From Arcuatula senhousia (taxonomy: Eukaryota > Mollusca > Bivalvia > Mytilida > Mytilidae), in assembly GCA_963971305.1 (NCBI GenBank), contig OZ020304.1:20752103-20816102 (forward strand): 64,000 bases of DNA, read 5' to 3'. The notes beneath the pieces are model-generated. The model did no database searches. It was not told the origin of the DNA and worked only from the letters and a program-made list of their open reading frames with translations. The stretch's first letter is position 1; each line of letters opens with the position of its first letter. Below, piece by piece: positions 22,743 to 33,900 of this stretch. Position numbers and translations under genes: made by a program.

Positions 22743-23624
22743 ACTATCACAGTGTATAACCGGACAGTAAGCGATCACGGAAGTTGATCACTGTCCGGTG
22801 GTAAAATCCTAGTTGATTTTGAAAAGTTGTACGATTTCCCCATAAATTTAAGCTTTTATTCCACTGAGACGAATTTTTACGAAAAAATGAAGCGTACAAT
22901 TTGTTAACATTGTTAATTATCACTATTCAAATTATCAATATATCTTGTGGATGATTTAAATTTTCTAAAAAAGGGGTTTAATCATTGGTATTTTTGACAA
23001 TGGAAACTCATTTCGGCGAAAGAAACAACAATTTATTAGTGAACTACTTACATTGAAATAGGGTATTGCATCTCCAATGAAAGCTGTTTAAATAAAAAAT
23101 CATTTGGTATCAATATTATTTGATAAAATGGTTTTGACTGTTCACAATAATCAGATTTGTAAGAGCACTACTCACTCCATCTCTGTCCGACTAGTTGCCA
23201 CTGTACACAATCATTAATTGTTCGAAAGCTATATCTATCTGTCCGATTAATTGTTGGGTTCAAAGTAGCATTATCAAGACAAAAATCCTCACAAACTATT
23301 ATTCACACGATTCAGCTAGGGAAAAATGATATGAAAAAAAAAAACTGGAACAAAGATAGAAGGTAATAGCTTACCCAAACGAAGAATTGCAACAAGATTT
23401 CATTACAACATAGGTATATCTAGGATTCAGATTTATTTTTGTAATTCCTCGTAAGTTGGAAAATAATCCGTACATTTTGTCAAGCTAGTTGTCGAATAAA
23501 AACATTTGACCATAATTCTGAGCTTTGAAATTGAACATTCGGGTACATACAAATTAGATTTAAGATTTGGGAAGAAGCAAAGGTGTACCAAAGGGGTAAT
23601 CAGTATCATAAAACCGTAAAGACA

Positions 23625-23890
23625 AAGACAAAACCGGCAGACAAAAAACCATCACAACAAAACAAACCACATAACAACATAAAACACACACACACATAAC
23701 AACAAAACCGCATTCAGCAACGCGAACTCAAATCGAAACGAGAGTGAACTCAGGTGCTCCGGAAGAGTAAGCAGTTGGAAGTTGACCTTTCTCTTAAAAT
23801 CTAGCTTTTCAAACTTTGCAAATGAAGATATATATCTATAGTTGATATACTGTTCTTGGGTTACATTTATATATACATGCTTATGCCTCA
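23625..23890 (-). mobile_element. Retroelement tail remnant
   Basis: On the minus strand it encodes LTLPEHLSSLSFRFEFALLN, then a hydrophobic C/V/F-rich stretch. The plus-strand segment at 51912-52085 encodes almost the same (LTLPEHLSSLLFRLEFALL). It follows the broken reverse transcriptase there, so this is probably the tail of a related element. Confidence 0.6.
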
Positions 23891-24439
23891 TTTTTTGCCT
23901 TTTAATCTCTTATAAACCATTTTACATGAAACAATCCAATGTAATTATAATAAAAAAATATGTATACAAAGTTTGATTATCATGCAGTTTTGTGAAGAAT
24001 TTAGCATTTGAAAATAAACATGTTCAGTCGGGAAAAACAGATATTTTAAAGCAGGTCCCAAAACCTGCAAAACCTATTAAAAACTCATATTGGTCGTTTG
24101 ATGTTATTAGATAACGACATTTTAAATAAGTGTCATGTAAAAGATTCTTTGAAAATGGTTTGCTTGAATTGCCTGCTTCTTTTATTGCTCTCCGAAACTT
24201 GAATTCAGGATCGGGAAAAATCACACAATACTTTGTACCCATATTTTTAAAAGCTTTCTTAATTGTCGATTTTTTCATGATGCAAAATTGTTTTAATATC
24301 AAAAGGTTCTTGTGTACAAAAGATCAGACTATTTCAATAAAAGATAAAACGAGGGTGCCATTTTAAAATGCGGTGGTGTTTAACTTTTGGCGGACTGTTT
24401 ACTTTCGTCAATTGTAATGTTCAACCAAAACAAAGTCAT

Positions 24440-24722
24440 TGAATAAAGGTTATAACAAAACTACCGAACTTAATGATCAATCTCATAGTCCAGAGCAAAT
24501 GACAAAAACGAATCAGTCATACCGGAGAATTGGTGAAACGCAATGGTCCTGACTTGGTACAGGCATTTCAAACGAAATGGTTGGTTAAACCAGGTTTTAT
24601 GGCACCAAACCTCCCTCTTCCATTGCGATCTAAGGATCCGGTAATGACCATAGAACATAAAATAGTTGTGAGACACTATAGGGATATTGAGGTAATCGTC
24701 TCAGTACTGTTACAGCAGACTA
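24440..24722 (+). repeat. Dispersed element copy (family D)
   Basis: Close match to 13241-13511 over its whole length. It abuts, in opposite orientation, the reverse-transcriptase remnant that ends at 24731. Confidence 0.8.
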
Positions 24723-24730
24723 GTCAAACA

Positions 24731-25061
24731 CTAATTAAAACAATTAACTATCATATCTTTTAACTCAATTTTGAACTTTTCTACTAGTGCCTGATAACGA
24801 AGAAAGAATTTTTTTAGGGATGGTATTAGACGTATTTTCTTATAGCCCTGCTCCAAAAGTCGGTCACGAAGAAATCGGTGTCTGAAAAAAAAATCTGTGA
24901 AATGTGTGCAAGCTCTGGCATATCGAATAAGTTGTGAAAATGTGGGATAAAAAGTTTGAAGAATATTTAGGAACTTTGTTCGACAGGCCAACCAAGCAGT
25001 TGTTTACCCATGGGAAGACGGAGAAAATAACAATCTGAAAATGGGGAGGCTGATTCAGCAA
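24731..25061 (-). pseudogene. Reverse-transcriptase C-terminal remnant (Penelope-like)
   Basis: Minus-strand frames carry SQLIRYARACTHFTDFFFRH, then LLEQGYKKIRLIPSLKKFF and RYQALVEKF, the thumb-side pattern of a widespread metazoan RT family. An upstream part (SVFPWVNNCLVGLSNKV) is in another frame, so the copy is frameshifted. It lies inside the 5.2-kb transposon. Confidence 0.65.
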
Positions 25062-25813
25062 GATTTCGGCAATATTTTTTAGCCAAGAATGTTTTACATT
25101 TAACTGTCTACATGTATTGTCGTCTTCCTCAAACTTTATATATTTTTTTAAATCATCAACACGAAGTATGACACTTTTTCGTGGACCTCTTTATACCGGT
25201 GAAATAAAATTAAAAAAAAGCTGAGGATAAAAACAAACAAATTCTACAAATATCAAACATCCCATTTCTCTATTCTATGTTTTGATTCCATCTTTTTGTT
25301 TTTATTTGAGCTCCTCTATTTAACTGTATGAATCTGGGTGTTGTCAATTATAATTGAGAAATACCTATATGGTCTGAATACTTTTATGGTCCAACTGGTT
25401 TTTAGACCATATAGGTATACTGGTACGGTCAGACCGTAAAGGTACATTTCCTACGCGTATGGTCTGAAACATGTATATGTCATGGCTAAAATCCAAGAGG
25501 AATTCAGATTTAGTCTACAACATGGGCAAAGCAATACAATTTCCTTTAAGTCTTTTAGTTCTTGAGATATGTAGGCATCAAACTAAAACCTAGCATACAT
25601 AGCCTAAGCATGAAATTCACGTGAATTCAAAGACAAAGTCAAATGGTGTAGGAATTCGCTTTTAATGAAATTTTTAGACATCGAATTACAGAACACGGTC
25701 AGTTTTAATGGTGTTGGAATAGAGCTCGATTTAAAATATGCCAAGTCGATATTCTCAGAGCCAATATTATTGTTGGATTTTGAGTTCTTTCCTTTCAATG
25801 CTTATGGTTTGTC

Positions 25814-25930
25814 CAGTGGCGGATCCAGGGGGGATTTTCAGCCAAATTGGTCTGGAACCCCTCCTTTGGCCCACAGAACCAAGTATGTGGACCCCCTCCC
25901 CCCTTTCCGAAAATTCTGGATCCGCCCCTG
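25814..25930. mobile_element. Short GGCGGATCCAG inverted-repeat element
   Basis: It starts CAGTGGCGGATCCAGG and ends TGGATCCGCCCCTG, an inverted pair. The interior is rich in C and G and has no frame of its own. A second copy is at 44437-44594. This pattern of ends is widespread in animal genomes. Confidence 0.7.
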
Positions 25931-26029
25931 TTGTCTATCTTTCAATTTGTGTATTTCACTGTTGTTGGTAATCGGTTAGTCATTATAATAACACCATTAC
26001 CATTTCGCAAGAGACACTCTCTTTCCTTG

Positions 26030-26860
26030 ACTTGGAATGTAGCATCCAAAATGGCAAAATAGTAAAGTCTGTGTTCTATAAACCCACTGATGACCACTGA
26101 TGCACACTGCTACCTGAACTATCAATCTTGTCATCCCCAGAGCTGCAAAAATGCCATTCCTAGGTCTCAATTTCTGAGACTTAAACGTATTTGCAGCAGT
26201 GAAGATGATTTTAAAGTTCAAAGCAGCACTATGAAATCATTCTTTGTCAAAAGGGCATATCCTAACAACATCTTGGATAAAGCTATTGACTCAGTTTCCC
26301 GGGTGACACGATCCAAGGCTTTGAAGCCCAGGTCAAGACGCAAGAATGACCGTATACCCTTGGTACTTACATACCACCCTCATAACATCGTTATACGGGA
26401 CATTCTGTTGCGCAGTTTCAAGTCCATCGTCTTGAAAGACGAACACATGTCGACAGTGTTCGACTCGCCGCCCCTGACTGCTTTTCGCAAGGGTAAGAGT
26501 TTGAGGCAACATCTTGTCTTAAGTTCATTTGACAAATCCGAGAGACGCCCTCGCTCTGACTTTTCAGGCACAAGGGGTTGTGGTCGATCCATGCACCTGT
26601 GTCACATGTGCCTTTACCTGGGAGACTGGGGAGATAGTTGGCCCCTCCAACACTTTCAGGTTGAAGAACGGTTTTACCTGCCTCTCCGAAAATATCATTT
26701 ACGCCATCCGCTGTGCTAAGTGCCTTAAAATTTACGTAGGACTTATACTGATTTATCATGAATTCGAGGCTGTAGAAGAAACCTGTCATGATAACCTAGC
26801 TGTCACTACAGTCGCTAAGGCTAACCACATTTTTAAAAACAACTCAAATCATTGTTAAGC
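26030..26860 (+). pseudogene. Penelope-like element fragment with GIY-YIG part
   Basis: The main frame encodes HCYLNYQSCHPQSCKNAIP, SQFLRLKRICSSEDDF, FFVKRAYPNN, PLVLTYHPHN and PPLTAFRKGKSLR, the conserved stretch after the RT in Penelope-like elements. A frame change near 26560-26640 is needed to reach NIIYAIRCAKCLKIYVG, the start of a GIY-YIG endonuclease. The 5' end shows another shift near 26090. It breaks off after the endonuclease start. This is a decayed fragment inside the 5.2-kb transposon. Confidence 0.75.
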
Positions 26861-27944
26861 TTTTTATTAATATAAGACATAGATTTACATAGAGATGACC
26901 GCTCCATGATGTCCATAATCTTGATCAAAATGGTTTTCACATCTTAACAGACTTTTTTGTGTTGAGCATGTTGTCCGTATCATACAAGTAAGTGACAATT
27001 CATCGACTCACAAATATCTGGCACACTGGCTGTCGATGCTATAAAAATATTTCAGTTTCACAAAAGTCAATGAAAGCTTCTAATGAACAATTTTGTCAGT
27101 AGCATTGATTAGTCATACACAAGTGAACATACTTAGGTACTCATAGCTGTTACTCGCACTTCTTTTTATGAGCTTGTTGAATGGATTTCCATTTTGTTAT
27201 AAGATGAACACTGCCGCAATTATGTTTTCGAATCCAACAGTAGAGACTATTTTGAGTTCTCATATTTATTCTGTAAAGTAAATAAATGAACCAAAATAGA
27301 CAATGGCATTAATTATCATAAAAATAGGAAAACATATATTCATAAGCTTGCTTATAAGCAAATTGTAGAATAATACAATAAACTAAGATATAAAGAAATG
27401 AGGAGCAATGTGAAATAATAACTTTTTTATTCAAACTCTGAGGATTCAAAGCAGACAATTAATCGGACACTCACAGAAAATAAATGACCAATTAATCGGA
27501 CAGTAAACGATTATGCCATAATTACAAAACTTATGTTTTTAACAAAATTGTGTATTTAATCTCCATCTATCCTTTGCAATGTAGAAAGTTAAATAATCGC
27601 GCTTTTTGATAATAATAAAAAGGCTAGTAAAATCATTGCAGTTTACGAGTAAATTCCAAATATGTACTAGGAGGTGAAGGAAAACATGTTCACCCATCGA
27701 TGATCAATCTAAAAATTATAATAGTTTAAATTGTCCCGAATACAAATAGAAACGTTAAAAAGTTGGGTAAATGAGCAAGCTATAAAAACAACTCACCTTT
27801 GTTCCTATTCGATATCGTAGTACGTTCATTCAGCCTTAAAACCATAAAAATCTGGCGAAAAAGATAACATGCAACTAGGATTTTACCATCGGACAGTGAT
27901 CAACTTCCGTGATCGGTTACTGTCCGGTTATACACTGTGACTAT

Positions 27945-30900
27945 AGTTTCATATATTTTACATAAGAAATTTGCAAATGTGATTTATATTCCTTTGCGAA
28001 CAAATTTTCTTTATTGTCTCTTTACTATATGAACCTTATTTTTTAAGTCAGCAATATGTAGTTATGCAACTTTTCAAGTTATCTTAGCATTTATGTGTCA
28101 AACCTGATGAAAAAAGTTGTTTCGCAAACATTTTCTTGTCAATCTTATTAAACCATCATATGATTTTATGCTCAAATAGAAGATTTTTCTATAGTTTCAT
28201 ATATTTTACATCAGAAATTTGCAAATGTGATCTATATTCCTTTGCGAACAAATTTTCTTTATTGTCTCTTTACTATATGAACCTTATTTTTTAAGTCAGC
28301 AATATGTAGTTATGCAACTTTTCAACTTATCTTAGCATTAATGTGTCAAACCTGATGAAAAAAAATGTTTCGCAAACATTTTCTTGGCAATTTTATTAAA
28401 CTGTCATATAATTTTATGCTCAAATAGAAGATTTTTCTATAGTTTCATATATTTCACATAAGAAATTTGTAAATGTGATCTATATAACTTTGCGAATAAA
28501 TTTTCTTCATAATCTCTTAACTTTAAGAACCTTATTTTTCAAGTCAGGAATATGTAGTTTTGCAACTTTTCAAGTTATCTTAGCATTAATGTGTCAAACC
28601 TGATTTAAAAAGTTGTTTCTCAAACATTTTCTTGGCAATTTTATTAAACCGTAATATAATTTTATGCTCAAATAGAAGATTTTTCTATAGTTTCATATAT
28701 TTCACATAAGAAATTTGTAAATGTGATCTATATTCCTTTGCGAACAAATTTTCTTTATTGTCTCTTTACTATATGAACCTTATTTTTTAAGTCCGCAATA
28801 TGTAGTTATGCAACTTTTCAACTTATCTTAGCATTAATGTGTCAAACCTGATGAAAAAAGTTGTTTGGCAAACATTTTCTTGGCAATTTTATTAAACCGT
28901 CATATAATTTTATGCTCAAATAGAAGATTTTACTTTAGTTTCATATATTTTACATAAGAAATTTGCAAATGTGATCTATATTCCTTAGCGAACAAATTTT
29001 CTTCATAATCTCTTAATTTTATGAACCTTATTTTTTAAGTCAGCAATATGTAGTTATGCAACTTTTCAAGTTGTCTTAGCATTAATGTGTCAAACCTGAT
29101 GTAAAAAGTTGTTTCTCAAACATTTTCTTGGCAATTTTATTAAACCGTCATAGAATTTTATGCTCAAATAGAAGATTTTATTATAGTTTCATATATTTTA
29201 CATAAGAAATTTGCAAATGTGATATATATTCCTTTGCAAACAAATTTTCTTCATAATCTTTTAACTTTATGAACCTTATTTTTAAAGTCAGCAATATGTA
29301 GTCATGCAACTTTTCAAGTTATCTTAGCATTAATGTGTCAAACCTGATGAAAAAAGTTGTTTCGCAAACAAATTTCTTGTCAATTTTATTAAACCATCAT
29401 ATAATTTTATGCTCAAATAGAAGATTTTTCTATAGTTTCATATATTTCACATAAGAAATTTGTAAATGTGATCTATATAACTTTGCGAACAAATTTTTTT
29501 TATTGTCTCTTTACTATATGAACCTTATTTTTTAAGTCAGCAATATGTAGTTATGCAACTTTTCAACTTATCTTAGCATTAATGTGTCAAACCTGATGAA
29601 AAAAGTTGTTTCGCAAACATTTTCTTGGCAATTTATTAACCCGTCATATAATTTTATGCTCAAATATAAGATTTTACTGTAGTTTCATATATTTTACATA
29701 AGAAATTTGCAAATGTGATCTATATTCCTTTGCGAACAAATTTTCTTCATAATCTCTTAACTTTATGAACCTTATTTTTTAAGTCAGCAATATGTAGTTT
29801 TGCACATTTTCAAGTTGTCTTAGCATTAATGTGTCAAACCTGATGAAAAAAGTTGTTTGGCAAACATTTTCTTGTCAATTTTATTAAACCGTCATATAAT
29901 TTTATGCTCAAATAGAAGATTTTACTTTAGTTTCATATATTTTACATAAGAAATTTGCAAATGTGATCTATATTCCTTAGCGAACAAATTTTCTTCATAA
30001 TCTCTTAACTTTAAGAACCTTATTTTTCAAGTCAGGAATATGTAGTTTTGCAACTTTTCAAGTTATCTTAGCATTAATGTGTCAAACCTGATTTAAAAAG
30101 TTGTTTCTCAAACATTTTCTTGGCAATTTTATTAAACCGTAATATAATTTTATGCTCAAATAGAAGATTTTTCTATAGTTTCATATATTTCACATAAGAA
30201 ATTTGTAAATGTGATCTATATTCCTTTGCGAACAAATTTTCTTTATTGTCTCTTTACTATATGAACCTTATTTTTTAAGTCCGCAATATGTAGTTATGCA
30301 ACTTTTCAACTTATCTTAGCATTAATGTGTCAAACCTGATGAAAAAAGTTGTTTGGCAAACATTTTCTTGGCAATTTTATTAAACCGTCATATAATTTTA
30401 TGCTCAAATAGAAGATTTTACTTTAGTTTCATATATTTTACATAAGAAATTTGCAAATGTGATCTATATTCCTTAGCGAACAAATTTTCTTCATAATCTC
30501 TTAATTTTATGAACCTTATTTTTTAAGTCAGCAATATGTAGTTATGCAACTTTTCAAGTTGTCTTAGCATTAATGTGTCAAACCTGATGTAAAAAGTTGT
30601 TTCTCAAACATTTTCTTGGCAATTTTATTAAACCGTCATAGAATTTTATGCTCAAATAGAAGATTTTATTATAGTTTCATATATTTTACATAAGAAATTT
30701 GCAAATGTGATATATATTCCTTTGCAAACAAATTTTCTTCATAATCTTTTAACTTTATGAACCTTATTTTTAAAGTCAGCAATATGTAGTCATGCAACTT
30801 TTCAAGTTATCTTAGCATTAATGTGTCAAACCTGATGAAAAAAGTTGTTTCGCAAACAAATTTCTTGTCAATTTTATTAAACCATCATATAATTTTATGC

Positions 30901-33900
30901 TCAAATAGAAGATTTTTCTATAGTTTCATATATTTCACATAAGAAATTTGTAAATGTGATCTATATAACTTTGCGAACAATTTTTTTTTATTGTCTCTTT
31001 ACTATATGAACCTTATTTTTTAAGTCAGCAATATGTAGTTATGCAACTTTTCAACTTATCTTAGCATTAATGTGTCAAACCTGATGAAAAAAGTTGTTTC
31101 GCAAACATTTTCTTGGCAATTTATTAACCCGTCATATAATTTTATGCTCAAATATAAGATTTTACTGTAGTTTCATATATTTTACATAAGAAATTTGCAA
31201 ATGTGATCTATATTCCTTTGCGAACAAATTTTCTTCATAATCTCTTAACTTTATGAACCTTATTTTTTTAAGTCAGCAATATGTAGTTTTGCACATTTTC
31301 AAGTTGTCTTAGCATTAATGTGTCAAACCTGATGTAAAAAGTTGATTTGCAAACATTTTCTTGTCAATTTTAATAAACCGTAATATAATGTTATGCTCAA
31401 ATATAAGATTTTACTAAAGTTTCATATATTTTACATAAGAAATTTGCAAATGTGATCTATATTCCTTTGCGAACAAATTTTCTTCATAATCTCTTCACTC
31501 TATGAACCTTAATTTTTAAGTCCGCAATATGTAGTTATGCAATTTTTCAACTTAACATACCATTTATGTGTCAAATCTGATGAAAAAAGCTGTTTCGCAA
31601 ACAATTTCTTGTCAATTTTATCAAACCGTCATATAATTTTATGCTCAAATAGAAGATTTTACTAAAGTTTCATATATTTTACATAAGAAATTTGCAAATG
31701 TGATCTATATTCCTTTGCAAACAAATTTTCTTCATAATCTCTTAATTTTATGAACCTTATTTTTTAAGTCAGCAATATGTAGTTATGCAACTTTTCAAGC
31801 TGTCTTAGCATTAATGTGTCAAACCTGTTGAAAAAAGTTGTTTCGCATACATTTTCTTGTCAATTTTATTAAACCGTCATATAATTTTATGCTCAAATAG
31901 AAGATTTTTCTATAGTTTCATATATTTTACATAAGAAATTTGTAAATGTGATCTATATTCCTTTGATAACAAATTTTCTTTATTGTCTCTTTACTATATG
32001 AACCTTATTTTTTAAGTCAGCAATATGTAGTTATGCAACTTTTCAACTTATCTTAGCATTAATGTGTCAAACCTGATGAAAAAAGGTGTTTCACAAACAT
32101 TTTCTTGGCAATTTTATTAAACCGTAATATAATTTAATGCTCAAATAGAAGATTTTACTATAGTTTCATATATTTTACATAAGAAATTTGCAAATGTGAT
32201 CTATATTCCTTTGCGAACAAATTTTCTTTATTGTCTCTTTACTATATGAACCTTATCTTTTAAGTCAGCAATATGTAGTTATGCAAATTTTCAACTTATC
32301 TTAGCATTAATGTGTCAAACCTGATGAAAAAAGTTGTTTGGCAAACATTTTCTTGGCAATTTTATTAAACCGTCATATAATTTTATGCTCAAATAGAAGA
32401 TTTTACTTTAGTTTCATATATTTTACATAAGAAATTTGCAAATGTGATCTATATTCCTTAGCGAACAAATTTTCTTCATAATCTCTTAATTTTATGAACC
32501 TTATTTTTTAAGTCAGCAATATGTAGTTATGCAACTTTTCAAGTTGTCTTAGCATTAATGTGTCAAACCTGATGTAAAAAGTTGTTTCTCAAACATTTTC
32601 TTGGCAATTTTATTAAACCGTCATAGAATTTTATGCTCAAATAGAAGATTTTATTATAGTTTCATATATTTTACATAAGAAATTTGCAAATGTGATATAT
32701 ATTCCTTTGCAAACAAATTTTCTTCATAATCTTTTAACTTTATGAACCTTATTTTTAAAGTCAGCAATATGTAGTCATGCAACTTTTCAAGTTATCTTAG
32801 CATTAATGTGTCAAACCTGATGAAAAAAGTTGTTTCGCAAACATTTTCTTGGCAATTTATTAACCCGTCATATAATTTTATGCTCAAATATAAGATTTTA
32901 CTGTAGTTTCATATATTTTACATAAGAAATTTGCAAATGTGATCTATATTCCTTTGCGAACAAATTTTCTTCATAATCTCTTAACTTTATGAACCTTATT
33001 TTTTAAGTCAGCAATATGTAGTTTTGCACATTTTCAAGTTGTCTTAGCATTAATGTGTCAAACCTGATGTAAAAAGTTGATTTGCAAACATTTTCTTGTC
33101 AATTTTAATAAACCGTAATATAATTTTATGCTCAAATATAAGATTTTACTAAAGTTTCATATATTTTACATAAGAAATTTGCAAATGTGATCTATATTCC
33201 TTTGCGAACAAATTTTCTTCATAATCTCTTCACTCTATGAACCTTAATTTTTAAGTCCGCAATATGTAGTTATGCAATTTTTCAACTTAACATACCATTT
33301 ATGTGTCAAATCTGATGAAAAAAGCTGTTTCGCAAACAATTTCTTGTCAATTTTATCAAACCGTCATATAATTTTATGCTCAAATAGAAGATTTTACTAA
33401 AGTTTCATATATTTTACATAAGAAATTTGCAAATGTGATCTATATTCCTTTGCAAACAAATTTTCTTCATAATCTCTTAATTTTATGAACCTTATTTTTT
33501 AAGTCAGCAATATGTAGTTATGCAACTTTTCAAGTTGTCTTAGCATTAATGTGTCAAACCTGATGTAAAAAGTTGTTTCTCAAACATTTTCTTGGCAATT
33601 TTATTAAACCGTCATAGAATTTTATGCTCAAATAGAAGATTTTATTATAGTTTCATATATTTTACATAAGAAATTTGCAAATGTGATATATATTCCTTTG
33701 CGAACAAATTTTCTTCATAATCTTTTAACTTTATGAACCTTATTTTTAAAGTCAGCAATATGTAGTCATGCAACTTTTCAAGTTATCTTAGCATTAATGT
33801 GTCAAACCTGATGAAAAAAGTTGTTTCGCAAACAAATTTCTTGTCAATTTAATTAAAAGATCATATAATTTTATGCTCAAATAGAAGATTTTTCTATAGT

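Larger units (their letters stand above)
22748..27939. mobile_element. 5.2-kb DNA transposon, CACAGTG ends, 5-bp target duplication
   Basis: The terminal repeats 22748-22815 and 27872-27939 match at about 66 of 68 positions and begin CACAGTGTATAACCGGACAG. Both are flanked by ACTAT, which occurs once in the intact satellite monomer, so the ends and the 5-bp duplication are secure. Inside each repeat CCGGACAGT..ACTGTCCGG forms a dyad. CGGACAG-type motifs recur further in (near 23185, 23250, 27470 and 27493). CAC..GTG ends with 5-bp duplications fit the Transib/RAG-like superfamily. No transposase frame was recognised. The interior holds Penelope-like remnants and other repeats, so this copy seems non-autonomous. 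Confidence 0.88.

Noticed and set aside
22748..22790. A full V(D)J-type recombination signal (heptamer, 12/23 spacer, nonamer)
   Set aside because: Only the heptamer CACAGTG fits. Neither 12 nor 23 bases further in is there an A-rich nonamer like ACAAAAACC.
24024..24302. 92-codon minus-strand frame with KYCVIFPDPEFKFRRAIKEA
   Set aside because: It lies among retroelement remnants and could be part of one, but no motif could be assigned, so it is not listed as a gene.
25665..26062. Overlapping plus-strand frames near 25.7-26.0 kb
   Set aside because: They run through the GGCGGATCC element and have no domain.
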